Positions 25,005 through 34,953 of a stretch of DNA of 64,000 nucleotides are shown piece after piece. The stretch comes from Affinirhizobium straminoryzae (GTDB lineage Bacteria > Pseudomonadota > Alphaproteobacteria > Rhizobiales > Rhizobiaceae). Location: assembly GCF_007004135.1 (NCBI RefSeq), contig NZ_VJMG01000009.1, forward strand, positions 62,001-126,000, given 5' to 3'. The translations under genes and the position numbers were made by a program. How positions within the stretch are numbered: the stretch's first letter is position 1; the number at the start of each line of letters is the position of its first letter. The notes under the pieces are model-generated. The model worked only from the letters and a program-made list of their open reading frames with translations. It ran no database searches and was not told the DNA's origin.

Positions 25005-26846
25005 ATGGATGCGCGGGAGAAGACAGGAGCCTCCGGTGGCGACTACGCGGGTTTCGATCCCAGGTCGCTGGAAGCCTATATCGTCAAGGATCCGCAGAAG
25101 CTGGCCGTCAACCTGGCAAAGGCGGCGGAAAACCTTGGCAAGGCGGCCACCGAGTGGCTGGCGCCGCGTGAGCGCGGCGAGGTGGTCGACACCATCGACC
25201 CCGTGGCCGACATGATCAAGACCCTCTCCAAGGTCATCGAGTACTGGATGTCCGAGCCGCAACGCACGCTGGAGGCACAGGGGCTTCTGCTCCAATCCTA
25301 CATGGGCATCTGGATGCGCACGCTGAACCGGCTGTCCGGTGAGGGCGATCCCGGCGAGCCGGACACGCTGCGCAAGGACAAACGCTTTGCCGACGAGGAG
25401 TGGCGCAAGAACCCCTTCTTCGCCCTTCTGCGCCAGATCTATCTGGTCACCGCAGAATGGGCGGAAAAGATGGTGGAGAAGGCGGAAGGACTGGACGACC
25501 ACACCCGCCACAAGGCCGCCTTCTACGTGCGGCAGATGACAGCGGCGATTTCCCCCGCAAACTTCGCCTTCACCAATCCCGAGGTCTATCGCGAGATCGT
25601 CTCGACGGACGGCGCCAATCTGGTGCAGGGCATGAAGATGCTCACGGAAGATATTGCCGCCGGCCGCGGCGAGCTTCGCCTGCGACAGACCGACTACCAG
25701 AAATTTGCGGTCGGCCAGAATCTGGCACTCACCCCCGGCAAGGTGGTAGCCCGCAGCGCCGTCTGCGAGGTCATCCAGTATGCGCCGACAACGGACACGG
25801 TGTTCAAGCGCCCGCTGCTGATCGTGCCGCCCTGGATCAACAAGTTCTACATTCTCGATCTTGGCCCGGAAAAGAGCTTCATCAAGTGGTGCGTCGATCA
25901 GGGACACACGGTCTTCGTGATCTCCTGGGTCAATCCGGATGAGCGCCATGCGGAGATGACCTGGGAGACCTACAGCCAGGAGGGCATCGATTTCGCGCTG
26001 TCGGCCGTCGAGGAGGCAACCGGCGAGCAGGACATCAATCTCATCGGCTACTGCGTCGGTGGCACGCTGCTTGCAGCAACGCTGGCCATCCACGCCAGCC
26101 GCGGCGACAAGCGCGTCAAATCCGCCACCTTCCTCACCACCCAGGTGGACTTCGTGCATGCCGGAGATCTCAAGGTCTTCGTCGACGAGGAACAGCTGGA
26201 CGCGCTCGAAAGCCAGATGAAGGCGACCGGCTATCTGGCGGGCTCGAAGATGGCGAGTGCCTTCAACATGCTGCGCGCCTCCGAACTGATCTGGCCCTAT
26301 GTGGTCAGCAACTACCTCAAGGGTCGCGAGCCCATGGCCTTCGACCTGCTCTACTGGAATTCCGATTCCACCCGCATGACGCCGGCCAACCACGCCTTCT
26401 ACCTGCGCAACTGCTATCTGGAGAACAGGCTGAGCAAGGGCGAAATGACCCTGTTCGGCCAGAAGGTGAACCTCGCGGACGTGACGATCCCGGTCTACAA
26501 CCTCGCCGCCCGCGAGGACCATATCGCCCCTGCCCGTTCGGTGTTTGCCGGCTGCCGCTTCTTCGGCGGACCTGTGGATTTTGTCCTGAGCGGCTCTGGC
26601 CACATTGCCGGTGTCGTCAACCCGCCGGACAAGAAGAAGTACCAGTACTGGACCAACGGGCCGGCAATCGGCGCGCTGGACGAGTGGATCGCCGGCGCGC
26701 ACGAGACGCCGGGGTCGTGGTGGCCGCACTGGCAGGCCTGGATCGAGGCACGCAATGCTGACCGCGTGGCGGCCCGGAAGCCTGGCGCGAAAGGCCCTGC
26801 CCCGCTGGGAGAAGCACCCGGAACCTATGTGCTGGTGCGAAGCTAG
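25005..26846 (+). CDS. phaC: class I poly(3-hydroxyalkanoate) synthase
   Basis: Polymerises (R)-3-hydroxyacyl-CoA into PHA/PHB storage granules. The 613-residue protein fits class I PhaC in length. It has the N-terminal PhaC domain (about 90-270), the lipase-like box GYCVGGT with catalytic Cys near 349, a catalytic Asp region (AREDHIAP) and the catalytic His in SGSGHIAGVVNPP (about 532). Start at 25005 was chosen because the longer frame overlaps the divergent lipoprotein gene. The phasin at the left edge belongs to the same process. sfsA follows 119 bases later. Confidence 0.95.
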   Translation: MDAREKTGASGGDYAGFDPRSLEAYIVKDPQKLAVNLAKAAENLGKAATEWLAPRERGEVVDTIDPVADMIKTLSKVIEYWMSEPQRTLEAQGLLLQSYMGIWMRTLNRLSGEGDPGEPDTLRKDKRFADEEWRKNPFFALLRQIYLVTAEWAEKMVEKAEGLDDHTRHKAAFYVRQMTAAISPANFAFTNPEVYREIVSTDGANLVQGMKMLTEDIAAGRGELRLRQTDYQKFAVGQNLALTPGKVVARSAVCEVIQYAPTTDTVFKRPLLIVPPWINKFYILDLGPEKSFIKWCVDQGHTVFVISWVNPDERHAEMTWETYSQEGIDFALSAVEEATGEQDINLIGYCVGGTLLAATLAIHASRGDKRVKSATFLTTQVDFVHAGDLKVFVDEEQLDALESQMKATGYLAGSKMASAFNMLRASELIWPYVVSNYLKGREPMAFDLLYWNSDSTRMTPANHAFYLRNCYLENRLSKGEMTLFGQKVNLADVTIPVYNLAAREDHIAPARSVFAGCRFFGGPVDFVLSGSGHIAGVVNPPDKKKYQYWTNGPAIGALDEWIAGAHETPGSWWPHWQAWIEARNADRVAARKPGAKGPAPLGEAPGTYVLVRS

Positions 26847-26965
26847 CGCCGCTCCAGCAAAACGTGGAAACCGGATTTCGTCGAAAGACAAGTGCCCGCA
26901 AAGCCATCTAGGATCGGGCAGGCTCAGCCCGAGCCTCGCCCATTCTGCCAGAGGGATTTTCGGAC

Positions 26966-27682
26966 ATGCAGTTCGATCCGCCGCTTGTATCGGCCCGGCT
27001 CATCAGCCGGTACAAGCGCTTTCTGTTCGATGCCATTCTGGAGGATGGCACCGAGATCACCGGCTCGTGCCCCAACACCGGCTCCATGCGCGGCCTGACC
27101 ACGCCCGGCTCGCGTATCCTTCTGTCCGAGCATGACAGCCCGAGCCGCAAATATCGCCACATGCTGGAAATGGTGGAAGCCGACGGCACGCTGGTCGGCA
27201 TCAATACCGGCCTTCCGAACAGGCTGGCGGAAGAGGCTGTTGTCAGCGGCCTCATTCCGGCGCTTGCCGGCTACGCAACGCTGAAGCGCGAGCAGCGCTA
27301 TGGCCAGAACTCCCGCATCGACCTGCTGCTTCTGGATGACGCCCGACCACCGGCCTATATCGAGGTGAAGAACGTCCACTACATGCGGCAAGCGGGGCTT
27401 GCCGAATTTCCGGATTCGGTGACCAGCCGCGGCGCCAAGCATCTGGACGAAATGGCGGCGATGGTGACGGCGGGCTACAGGGCGGCCATGCTCTACGTGA
27501 TCCAGCGGGCCGATTGCACCCGTCTTCGCATCTGCGAGGAACTGGATCCGGCCTATGGCGTGGCCTTTCGCCGGGCGAGAGCCCAGGGCGTGGAGGCCTA
27601 TGCCGTCTCCTGCACGGTTTCACCGCAGGGAATCCGCCCGGAAAGGCCGATCCCGATAGACGAAGACGGACCGGCTGGTTAA
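26966..27682 (+). CDS. sfsA: DNA/RNA nuclease SfsA family protein
   Basis: A 238-residue protein of the SfsA family, named after the sugar fermentation stimulation phenotype in E. coli, where it was described as a DNA-binding protein. It has the family blocks [52 protein letters not shown] (Asp/Glu-x-Lys nuclease-like core) and [11 protein letters not shown]. The family's physiological role is poorly known. It is part of the block phaC-sfsA-map-radC, with map starting 30 bases after its stop. Confidence 0.92.
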   Translation: MQFDPPLVSARLISRYKRFLFDAILEDGTEITGSCPNTGSMRGLTTPGSRILLSEHDSPSRKYRHMLEMVEADGTLVGINTGLPNRLAEEAVVSGLIPALAGYATLKREQRYGQNSRIDLLLLDDARPPAYIEVKNVHYMRQAGLAEFPDSVTSRGAKHLDEMAAMVTAGYRAAMLYVIQRADCTRLRICEELDPAYGVAFRRARAQGVEAYAVSCTVSPQGIRPERPIPIDEDGPAG

Positions 27683-27712
27683 AAACAACCTGACCGAGAC
27701 GAAAGTGAATCC

Positions 27713-28552
27713 ATGGTAACCTATATCGAGGCGGCCTCCGCGCCGAAGAAGAACACGGGAGCGATCCGGCTCTACAATACCGGCGAGGATTTTGACGGCA
27801 TGCGCCGCGCCTGCCAGTTGACGGCACGCTGCCTGGACGAACTGGCCGGAATGGTCAAGCCCGGCGTCACCACTGCCGCGATCGACCGTTTCGTCTTCGA
27901 ATTCGGCATGGACCATGGCGCCCTGCCCGCCACGCTGAACTATCGCGGCTATAAATATTCGGTCTGCACATCGCTCAACCACGTCGTCTGCCATGGCATG
28001 CCGGATGACAAGCCGCTGCGCGAGGGCGACATCGTCAATATCGACGTGACCTATGTGCTCGACGGCTGGCACGGCGATTCGAGCCGCATGTACCCGGTCG
28101 GCCAGATCAAGCGCGCCGCCGAGCGGCTGCTGGAAGTCACCCATGAATGCCTGATGCGCGGCATTGCCGTGGTGAAACCCGGCGTGCGTACCGGCGCGAT
28201 CGGTGCAGCCATCCAGACCTATGCGGAGAAGGAGCGCTGCTCGGTGGTGCGCGATTTCTGCGGCCACGGGGTCGGCCGCCTGTTCCATGACAGCCCGAAC
28301 ATCCTGCATTACGGTACGCCGGAGGAAGGCCCGGAACTGCGCGAGGGGATGATCTTCACCATCGAGCCGATGATCAATCTCGGCAAGCCGCATGTGAAGG
28401 TTCTGTCCGATGGCTGGACGGCGGTGACCCGAGACCGTTCGCTCTCGGCGCAGTACGAGCATGCCGTGGGCGTCACCGCCACGGGCTGCGAGATCTTCAC
28501 CCTGTCGCCGGGCGGTCTCGATCGTCCCGGTCTTGCGCCGCTCAAAGGGTAA
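27713..28552 (+). CDS. map: type I methionine aminopeptidase
   Basis: Removes the initiator methionine from new proteins; a two-metal enzyme. In the 279-residue protein the metal ligands are visible: two Asp in IDVTYVLDGWHGDSS, His in RLFHDSPNILH, Glu in FTIEPMIN and Glu in QYEHAVGV; the substrate His is in NHVVCHGMP. The N-terminal 30 residues are an extension beyond the E. coli enzyme. radC follows three bases after the stop, so these two are coupled. Confidence 0.95.
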   Translation: MVTYIEAASAPKKNTGAIRLYNTGEDFDGMRRACQLTARCLDELAGMVKPGVTTAAIDRFVFEFGMDHGALPATLNYRGYKYSVCTSLNHVVCHGMPDDKPLREGDIVNIDVTYVLDGWHGDSSRMYPVGQIKRAAERLLEVTHECLMRGIAVVKPGVRTGAIGAAIQTYAEKERCSVVRDFCGHGVGRLFHDSPNILHYGTPEEGPELREGMIFTIEPMINLGKPHVKVLSDGWTAVTRDRSLSAQYEHAVGVTATGCEIFTLSPGGLDRPGLAPLKG

Positions 28553-28555
28553 TCC

Positions 28556-29389
28556 ATGCCGCAACCGCCTCTGCCTTCCTCCAAGACGTCTGACGGACCC
28601 GACGAGAGGGCGGCGGAGGTGGATGACCTGTTTTCCGACGAGCGCGGTTTCTTTGCCGAACAGGCGCCCATGCCCGGCAACGGGAAGAAGTCCCATCCCG
28701 TCAAGGTGGAGGAACCGCCGGCGCATTATCACGGCCACCGCGACCGGCTGCGCAACCGCTACCGCGAACATGGCGACACGGCACTTGCCGATTACGAGAT
28801 CCTCGAACTCCTGCTGTTCCGTCTGATCCCGCGGCGCGACACCAAGCCGATAGCCAAGGCGCTGATCGATCGCTTCGGCAATCTCGCCGGCGTCTTCGGT
28901 GCGGAAGCAACCCTGCTGCAGGAGGTGAAGGGCGTCGGCGAAAGCGTGGCGCTGGACCTGAAGCTGATTGCCTCGGTCGGCCAGCGCATCCTGAAAAGCG
29001 AGTTGCGCGGCAAGCAGGTGCTGTCCTCCTGGTCCTCCGTGATCGATTACTGCCATGCCGCCATGGCCTATGAGGCACGCGAACAGTTCCGCATCCTCTT
29101 TCTCGACAAGCGCAATGCGCTGATCGCCGACGAGGTGCAGGGCCGCGGTACGGTGGACCATACGCCCGTCTATCCGCGCGAGGTGGTGCGCCGGGCGCTG
29201 GAACTATCCGCCACCGCCATCATCCTCGTGCACAACCATCCCTCTGGCGATCCGACTCCGTCGCGCGCCGATATCGACATGACGAAGACGATCATCGACA
29301 CGGCCAAGCCTCTCGGGATTACCGTGCATGACCACATCATCATCGGCAAGGACGGGCATGTGAGCTTCCGGGGCCTGCGGCTGATCTGA
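28556..29389 (+). CDS. radC: RadC family JAB-domain protein
   Basis: A 277-residue protein. After a disordered N-terminal 55 residues comes a helix-hairpin-helix region ([14 protein letters not shown]) and the C-terminal MPN+/JAB metalloprotease-like domain with the full zinc motif [14 protein letters not shown] and the upstream Glu. RadC was named for DNA repair, but its role there has been disputed; the intact metal site suggests hydrolase activity. It directly follows map. Confidence 0.92.
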   Translation: MPQPPLPSSKTSDGPDERAAEVDDLFSDERGFFAEQAPMPGNGKKSHPVKVEEPPAHYHGHRDRLRNRYREHGDTALADYEILELLLFRLIPRRDTKPIAKALIDRFGNLAGVFGAEATLLQEVKGVGESVALDLKLIASVGQRILKSELRGKQVLSSWSSVIDYCHAAMAYEAREQFRILFLDKRNALIADEVQGRGTVDHTPVYPREVVRRALELSATAIILVHNHPSGDPTPSRADIDMTKTIIDTAKPLGITVHDHIIIGKDGHVSFRGLRLI

Positions 29390-29572
29390 CGACAGTCGGC
29401 CCGCCTTTTGTGCAGCGCATCGGTCAGTCCATGCGGGGCTTTTGTCTGATTCCGGCATTTTTGCGGGAACGTCGCAGACCGATGAGAAATTGGTCAGAAA
29501 TCGACGTTATGATTTGACCGACATCATTTGTTGCGGTGCAATAGGCATCTCATCCCAAGACGAGGCACATCC

Positions 29573-31075
29573 ATGCATCATTACGATCTCATCGTCATCG
29601 GCAGCGGGCCGGCCGGCCGGCGCGCGGCCATCCAGGCCGCCAAGCTGGAGAAGAAGGTTCTCGTCGTGGAACAGGGTCGCCGTGTCGGCGGCGTTTCGGT
29701 GCACACCGGCACCATTCCCTCCAAGACGCTGCGCGAGACCGCGCTGAATCTCACCGGCTGGCGCGAGCGCGGTTTTTACGGCCGCTCGTACCGCGTCAAG
29801 CAGGATATCAGCGCCGACGACCTGCGCCGCCGCCTGCTGATCACGCTCGATCACGAGGTGGAGGTGCTGGAGCATCAGTTTGCCCGCAACCGGGTGCAGT
29901 TGATGCGCGGCCGCGCGAAATTCGTCGATCCCAACACGCTGGAAATCGAAAAGAGCGATGGGGAGATCCTGCGCACCACCGCCGCCTCCATCCTGCTTGC
30001 AGTAGGCACCCGCCCCTATCGCCCCGGCCACATTCCCTTCGATGGCGAAGCCGTGATCGACAGCGACGAACTGCTGGAGATCAGGAAGGTGCCGCGCTCG
30101 CTGATCGTTGTCGGCGCCGGCGTCATCGGCATTGAATATGCCACGATCTTCAGCGCGCTCGACACGCAGGTAACGGTGGTCGAGCCGCGCGACACCATGC
30201 TCGATTTCATCGACAAGGAGATCGTCGAGGATTTCGCCTACCAGCTGCGTGACCGCAACATGAAGCTGATCTTCGGCCAGACGGTGGAGACCGTCGTGCG
30301 CGAGGAAAACGGCGGCAAGTGCCGCGTGACACTGAAGAGCGGTCGCTCGCTGCAGGCGGAAATGGTGCTGTTTGCCGCCGGCCGTGTCGGCGCAACCGAT
30401 ACGCTGAACCTTCCCGCCGCTGGCCTTGAAGCCGATAGCCGCGGTCGCCTGAAGGTCGACCCCGAAACCTTCCAGACCGCCGTGCCGCATATCTATGCCG
30501 CAGGCGACGTCGTCGGCTTTCCGAGCCTTGCCTCCACCTCGATGGAACAGGGCCGCATTGCCGCCCGCCATGCGGTCGGCGCGCCGGCCAGCGAGCCGCC
30601 GCAATATTTCCCCTATGGCATTTATGCCGTCCCGGAGATTTCCACCTGCGGCCTCAGCGAGGAAGAGGTCATCCAGCGCGGCATTCCCTACGAGACCGGC
30701 ATCGCGCATTTCCGCGAAACCTCGCGTGGCCATATCATGGGCCTCGATACCGGCCTGCTGAAGATGATCTTCTCGCTGAAGACGCGCCGTCTGCTCGGCG
30801 TCCATATCGTCGGCGAAGGCGCGACCGAACTGGTGCATATCGGCCAGGCGGTGCTGAACCTGAAGGGCACGGTCGAATATTTCGTGGAAAACACCTTCAA
30901 CTATCCGACGCTGGCCGAAGCCTACAAGATCGCCGGCCTCGACGCCTGGAACCGCATGGGCGAAGGACCGAAGGAAGCGCCGGTGGCAACAGCCCAGTCT
31001 CTCGACCCGGTAAACGCAGCCGGGTCTACGGCTGCCGACCACCCCACCATGCCGCGCAAGGCTGCGGTGAAATAA
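29573..31075 (+). CDS. sthA: soluble pyridine nucleotide transhydrogenase
   Basis: FAD enzyme that exchanges hydride between NADPH and NAD+, balancing the two pools. It has the disulfide-reductase fold: FAD-binding LIVIGSGPAGRRAA, then GVSVHTGTIPSKTLRE, where both redox cysteines of lipoamide dehydrogenase are absent, the NAD(P) motif VVGAGVIGIEYA, and the dimer domain. At 500 residues it is about 35 longer than E. coli SthA owing to an Ala/Pro-rich tail. GAGG precedes the ATG at 29573 by eight bases; 45 bases of open frame upstream lack support. Confidence 0.92.
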   Translation: MHHYDLIVIGSGPAGRRAAIQAAKLEKKVLVVEQGRRVGGVSVHTGTIPSKTLRETALNLTGWRERGFYGRSYRVKQDISADDLRRRLLITLDHEVEVLEHQFARNRVQLMRGRAKFVDPNTLEIEKSDGEILRTTAASILLAVGTRPYRPGHIPFDGEAVIDSDELLEIRKVPRSLIVVGAGVIGIEYATIFSALDTQVTVVEPRDTMLDFIDKEIVEDFAYQLRDRNMKLIFGQTVETVVREENGGKCRVTLKSGRSLQAEMVLFAAGRVGATDTLNLPAAGLEADSRGRLKVDPETFQTAVPHIYAAGDVVGFPSLASTSMEQGRIAARHAVGAPASEPPQYFPYGIYAVPEISTCGLSEEEVIQRGIPYETGIAHFRETSRGHIMGLDTGLLKMIFSLKTRRLLGVHIVGEGATELVHIGQAVLNLKGTVEYFVENTFNYPTLAEAYKIAGLDAWNRMGEGPKEAPVATAQSLDPVNAAGSTAADHPTMPRKAAVK

Positions 31076-31398
31076 TGCGCGCGCGAAGGGACCGGATGCG
31101 CAGCCTCCTGCGTCCCTTCGCCATCTCGCTCGTCGCGATCCTCTCTCTCGCCCTCCTGCCCTTGGCTGGCGTCGTGATCAGCACAGTAATCGCCGACGTT
31201 GCCGGCTGTCCGCTGAACGAAGGCGGCAGCTATCCCTGCATCATCTTCGGCAGCGACATCGGAGGGCTTCTGTCCTTTCTCTTCGTCGCGGGCTGGCTGA
31301 TGCTGGTCACCATTCCGGTGGGCGGCGTCGCGTTCGGCGTCTGGGTCGTGGCGCTGGTCGTCACCGTTGTCAGGCATCACCTCAAACACCGCGCATGA
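31075..31398 (+). CDS. small two-span membrane protein, hypothetical
   Basis: A 107-residue protein with two hydrophobic helices (FAISLVAILSLALLPLAGVVI at about 15-35 and a long one near 63-98) linked by a loop with two Cys (AGCPLNEGGSYPC) that could form a periplasmic disulfide. Its ATG shares a base with the sthA stop (TAATG), so it is translated from the same message. No family is recognised. It ends at a pair of terminators shared with rpsD. Confidence 0.7.
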   Translation: MRARRDRMRSLLRPFAISLVAILSLALLPLAGVVISTVIADVAGCPLNEGGSYPCIIFGSDIGGLLSFLFVAGWLMLVTIPVGGVAFGVWVVALVVTVVRHHLKHRA

Positions 31399-31401
31399 AA
31401 A

Positions 31402-31426
31402 AGGCCGCTCGATGAAAGAGCGGCCT
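31402..31426 (-). terminator. second rpsD terminator
   Basis: A 9-bp perfect stem AGGCCGCTC / GAGCGGCCT with a 7-base loop. The T run (TTTTT) follows it on the reverse strand, so it acts after rpsD. Confidence 0.7.
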
Positions 31427-31442
31427 GATGAGATTCCCATAT

Positions 31443-31470
31443 GAAAATGGCCCCTTTCGGGGCCATTTTC
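31443..31470. terminator. bidirectional terminator between rpsD and the convergent gene
   Basis: A 12-bp perfect stem GAAAATGGCCCC / GGGGCCATTTTC with loop TTTC. It has a T run on both strands, and lies seven bases past the rpsD stop. Confidence 0.85.
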
Positions 31471-31477
31471 ACCGCGA

Positions 31478-32095
31478 TTAACGCGAGTAGAATTCGACGA
31501 CGAGGTTCGGTTCCATGATGACCGGGTACGGAACGTCGGAGAGCGACGGTACGCGGGCAAAGGTGGCAACCATCTTGTTGTGGTCGACTTCGATGTAATC
31601 CGGAACGTCACGCTCGGCCAGCTGGACCGATTCGAGAACCGTCACCAGCTGCTTGGACTTCTGGCGCACTTCGATCACGTCGCCAGCCTTGCAGCGATAC
31701 GAACCGATGTTGACGCGAACGCCGTTGACGGTGACATGGCCGTGGTTGACGAACTGGCGGGCAGCCCAGACGGTCGGCACGAACTTGGCGCGGTAGACGA
31801 TGGCGTCCAGGCGCGACTCGAGCAGGCCGATCAGGTTTTCGCCGGTATCGCCCTTGCGGCGGTTGGCTTCGTCATAGATGGCGCGGAACTGCTTCTCGCG
31901 GATATCGCCGTAGTAGCCCTTCAGCTTCTGCTTGGCGCGCAGCTGCACGCCGAAGTCGGAGAGCTTGCCCTTGCGGCGCTGGCCGTGCTGGCCCGGGCCG
32001 TATTCGCGGCGGTTGACCGGGGACTTCGGACGGCCCCAGATGTTTTCGCCCATGCGGCGATCGATTTTGTACTTGGACGACGCGCGCTTGCTCAT
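31478..32095 (-). CDS. rpsD: 30S ribosomal protein S4
   Basis: Primary 16S rRNA-binding protein of the small subunit, 205 residues. It has the N-terminal S4 domain ([33 protein letters not shown]), [19 protein letters not shown] and the S4 RNA-binding motif [26 protein letters not shown]...VNG. Like other alphaproteobacterial S4 proteins it has no zinc cysteines. It is monocistronic here, with its own promoter, a leader of about 170 bases and two terminators. Confidence 0.97.
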   Translation of the reverse strand: MSKRASSKYKIDRRMGENIWGRPKSPVNRREYGPGQHGQRRKGKLSDFGVQLRAKQKLKGYYGDIREKQFRAIYDEANRRKGDTGENLIGLLESRLDAIVYRAKFVPTVWAARQFVNHGHVTVNGVRVNIGSYRCKAGDVIEVRQKSKQLVTVLESVQLAERDVPDYIEVDHNKMVATFARVPSLSDVPYPVIMEPNLVVEFYSR

Positions 32096-32274
32096 CGTAT
32101 TTCCTTCTCAAACAAACAACGACCGGGCTGTTTCCAGACCGGACCCGAGGAAACACGCCCTCCTAAGAGCCCGAACCTTGCGGCGGCTCTGACAGGTTTC
32201 TCACGGAGCGTCCGGAGACAACCACGGGACATGTCAAATGAAACACCGGGCGTTTCCACCCGGCGTTGGCGCGG

Positions 32275-32303
32275 TCTTTAGGGGGAAGTCATGGAATTGT
32301 CAA
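32275..32303 (-). promoter_or_regulatory. sigma-70 promoter of rpsD
   Basis: On the reverse strand: TTGACA (consensus -35), a 17-base spacer and TAAAGA, about 180 bases before the rpsD start. The leader in between can form hairpins, for example CCGGG/CCCGG near 32240 and GAGCC/GGCTC near 32175, which might serve S4-dependent control. Confidence 0.75.
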
Positions 32304-32518
32304 CATCGCCCGCGACGCGGCCGTGGATCAAGGCCGCGTTAACCACGATGCCGCGCCGTGATGTCACCTTGCATTTTTTTGATGCTGCGCTCTTGAAGGC
32401 GAAATTGTGGCTTCCCATCTGCCGTGTCAGCACCGGGCCCCTCTGACGTGTATCGCCGGATCGACCGTGATGTCGGTGCTTTTTCAGTCAACCTTGATCC
32501 GGCTTCGAAAGAGCCGTC
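32304..32518. other. spacer between the rpsD promoter and terC
   Basis: About 215 bases upstream of terC. I looked for a manganese (yybP-ykoY) riboswitch, which often controls terC-type genes, and saw no convincing match. A T run at 32373-32380 and several weak inverted repeats are present. Confidence 0.4.
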
Positions 32519-33511
32519 ATGGACTTCCTTTTCATAGACCTCCTCGGCAAGCCCGTCTGGATGTGGCTGACCTTTGTCGTCGTCGTTCTCGTTCTCCTCG
32601 CGCTTGATCTCGGTGTCCTGCACAAGGACAGCCGCGAGATCGGCATCAAGGAGAGTTTTGCCCTTTCCGCGTTCTATATTGCGCTTGGCCTCGCCTTTGG
32701 CGGCTGGATCTGGTTCCAGAGCGGCGAACAGGCCGGCCTTGAATATCTGACCGGCTTCGTGGTCGAGAAGAGCCTTGCGATGGACAACATCTTTGTCATC
32801 GCCATGATCTTCACCTACTTCTCCATTCCGCGCGCCTACCAGCACCGCGTCCTGCTCTGGGGCATCCTCGGCGTCATCGTGCTGCGCGGCGTGATGATTG
32901 CCGCCGGTGCCGCGATCGTCGAAAACTACAACTGGGTTCTCTATCTCTTCGCGGCCTTCCTGATCGTCACCGGCATCAAGATGCTGCTGACGGCCGACAA
33001 GGAATATGACGTCGCCTCCAACCCCGTGTTGAAATTCCTGCGGCGCAAGTTGCCGGTAACCGATGGCCTGCGCGGCGAAAAGTTCATGGTGCGGGAAGCC
33101 GACGACAAGACCGGCAGACTGAAGACCTTCATCACGCCGCTCTTCCTGGCGCTGGTGATGGTGGAACTCGCCGACGTCATCTTCGCCGTCGATTCGATCC
33201 CGGCCATCTTCGCGATCACCACCGATCCCTATATCGTCTACACCTCCAACATCTTCGCGATCCTTGGCCTGCGTGCCCTCTATTTCGCGCTGTCGGCCCT
33301 CATCCACCGCTTCGCCTACCTGAAATACGCGCTCTCCGTCGTGCTGATCTTCATCGGTTCGAAGATCTTCCTCGCCGACATGCTGGGCCTTGCCAAGATC
33401 CCGCCGGTGGTCTCGCTCTCGGTCACGCTCGGCATCCTCGCCGCCGGCATCCTCGGCTCGCTCTGGGCCACCCGCAACGGCAGCGCGACGCTGACCAAGT
33501 CTGCCGATTAA
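32519..33511 (+). CDS. TerC family membrane protein (Alx type)
   Basis: A 330-residue inner-membrane protein with about nine spans. The two TerC repeats each carry acidic residues within the membrane (LLALDLGVLHKD near the start; VELADVIFAVDSIPAIFAI near 215-235) and the conserved segment GFVVEKSLAMDNIFVIAMIF. Family members such as E. coli Alx and Bacillus MeeF/MeeY export manganese or help load secreted enzymes with it; metal export is therefore a fair inference. It is a single gene followed by a strong terminator. Confidence 0.9.
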   Translation: MDFLFIDLLGKPVWMWLTFVVVVLVLLALDLGVLHKDSREIGIKESFALSAFYIALGLAFGGWIWFQSGEQAGLEYLTGFVVEKSLAMDNIFVIAMIFTYFSIPRAYQHRVLLWGILGVIVLRGVMIAAGAAIVENYNWVLYLFAAFLIVTGIKMLLTADKEYDVASNPVLKFLRRKLPVTDGLRGEKFMVREADDKTGRLKTFITPLFLALVMVELADVIFAVDSIPAIFAITTDPYIVYTSNIFAILGLRALYFALSALIHRFAYLKYALSVVLIFIGSKIFLADMLGLAKIPPVVSLSVTLGILAAGILGSLWATRNGSATLTKSAD

Positions 33512-33534
33512 CCGGGCTCTCTGAAGCTGCCCTG

Positions 33535-33561
33535 CCGCGCCGGTCTGACCGGCGCGGTTTT
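33535..33561 (+). terminator. rho-independent terminator of terC
   Basis: A perfect 10-bp stem CCGCGCCGGT / ACCGGCGCGG with a 3-base loop and TTTT, 23 bases past the stop. Confidence 0.87.
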
Positions 33562-33637
33562 CGCATCCGCCATTTCCGCCTTGCGTCCGGCACGCTACAG
33601 TCGAGCCATCACGTCAGCCAGAATCGGATGCCCGCTC

Positions 33638-34882
33638 ATGTCTCTTCCCACCGACACCGTTCTCGATCGCTTCCTGCGCTATGTGGTGATCGACACCCAG
33701 TCCGATCCCGCCTCCTCGACCCAGCCCTCGACGGAAAAGCAGAAGAACCTCGGACGCGTGCTCGAGCAGGAACTGAAGGCGCTGGGCCTTGCCGATGCGC
33801 ATCTCGACGAACACGGCAATGTCTATGCGACCGTTCCCGCAACGAGCGACAAGGCGGTTCCGGCCATCTGCTTCTGCGCGCACATGGATACGGCACCGGA
33901 TTTTTCCGGCACCGGGGTGAAGCCGCAACTAGTCCGGAACTATCAGGGCGGCGACATCCGCCTCACCGGCGACACCAGCCGGGTCATCCGTGTCGCAGAG
34001 CATCCGGAACTCGCAAACCAGATCGGCCATGACATCGTCACCACCGACGGCACGACCCTGCTCGGCGCAGACGACAAGGCCGGCGTCGCCGAGATCATGA
34101 CGGCGGCGCAGTTCCTCCTCCACCATCCGGAGATCCCGCACGGACCGGTGAAAATCCTGTTCACCACCGACGAGGAGATCGGCCGCGGCGCCGACAAGGT
34201 GGACCTTGAAAAGCTTGGCGCTGCCTTCGGCTACACGCTGGATGGCTCGACCATCGGCGAGATCGAGAACGAGAATTTTTCGGCGGACGGCGTGACGATC
34301 ACCATCAAGGGCGTCGCCATCCATCCCGGCACCGCCAAGGACAAGATGGAAAATGCCATCAAGATCGCCGCCGAGATCGTTGCCCGTCTGCCGAAGGACC
34401 AGGCGCCGGAGACGACCGAAGGGCGGCAGGGCTTCATCCACCCGGTCGGCATCAGCGGTGCGATGGAGGGCGCAAAGATCAGCTTCATCATCCGCGACTT
34501 CGAGGAACAGGGGCTGACCGACAAGGAAGACCTCTTGAAGACGATCACCGAACAGGTGCTTTCGGCCTATCCGGGCTCGACCTTCACCTTCACGGTCAAA
34601 GAGCAGTATCGCAACATGAAGACCGTGCTCGACCGTCACCCGGAAGTGACGGAAAACCTGCTGGAGGCCACCCGCCGCATCGGCCTCGAGCCGAAGATCA
34701 CGCCCATTCGCGGCGGAACGGATGGCGCCCGCCTCTCCTTCATGGGCCTGCCCTGCCCCAATATCTTCACCGGCGGCCATGCCTATCACTCGCCGCTCGA
34801 ATGGGTGAGCGTTCAGGACATGGAAACGGCGGTCACGGCCATCGTCGAACTGGTGAAGGTGTGGGAAGAGCGGGCGGCTTGA
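33638..34882 (+). CDS. pepT: peptidase T (tripeptidase)
   Basis: Zinc aminopeptidase that splits the N-terminal residue from tripeptides. The 414-residue protein has the M20 family blocks: CFCAHMDTAPD (His/Asp ligands), LLGADDKAGVAEIMTA (bridging Asp), KILFTTDEEIGRGADK (catalytic Glu) and a late GGTDGARLSFMGLPCPNIFTGGHAYHSP (His ligand). The internal dimerisation domain is complete. Start at 33638 was chosen because 19 in-frame residues upstream lack family resemblance. Confidence 0.95.
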   Translation: MSLPTDTVLDRFLRYVVIDTQSDPASSTQPSTEKQKNLGRVLEQELKALGLADAHLDEHGNVYATVPATSDKAVPAICFCAHMDTAPDFSGTGVKPQLVRNYQGGDIRLTGDTSRVIRVAEHPELANQIGHDIVTTDGTTLLGADDKAGVAEIMTAAQFLLHHPEIPHGPVKILFTTDEEIGRGADKVDLEKLGAAFGYTLDGSTIGEIENENFSADGVTITIKGVAIHPGTAKDKMENAIKIAAEIVARLPKDQAPETTEGRQGFIHPVGISGAMEGAKISFIIRDFEEQGLTDKEDLLKTITEQVLSAYPGSTFTFTVKEQYRNMKTVLDRHPEVTENLLEATRRIGLEPKITPIRGGTDGARLSFMGLPCPNIFTGGHAYHSPLEWVSVQDMETAVTAIVELVKVWEERAA

Positions 34883-34953
34883 GCGGTTTAAGCCGTCAAT
34901 CGCCGTTACGATACAGAGGTCGCTGTCTCCCACGATAGGCTTATCGCGGCGTG

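Noticed and set aside
24882-26891. A reverse-strand frame of 669 codons opposite phaC
   Set aside because: Antisense to a complete PHA synthase; composition typical of a shadow frame.
32304-32518. A manganese riboswitch (yybP-ykoY) ahead of terC
   Set aside because: The conserved loop sequences of that riboswitch could not be found by eye.
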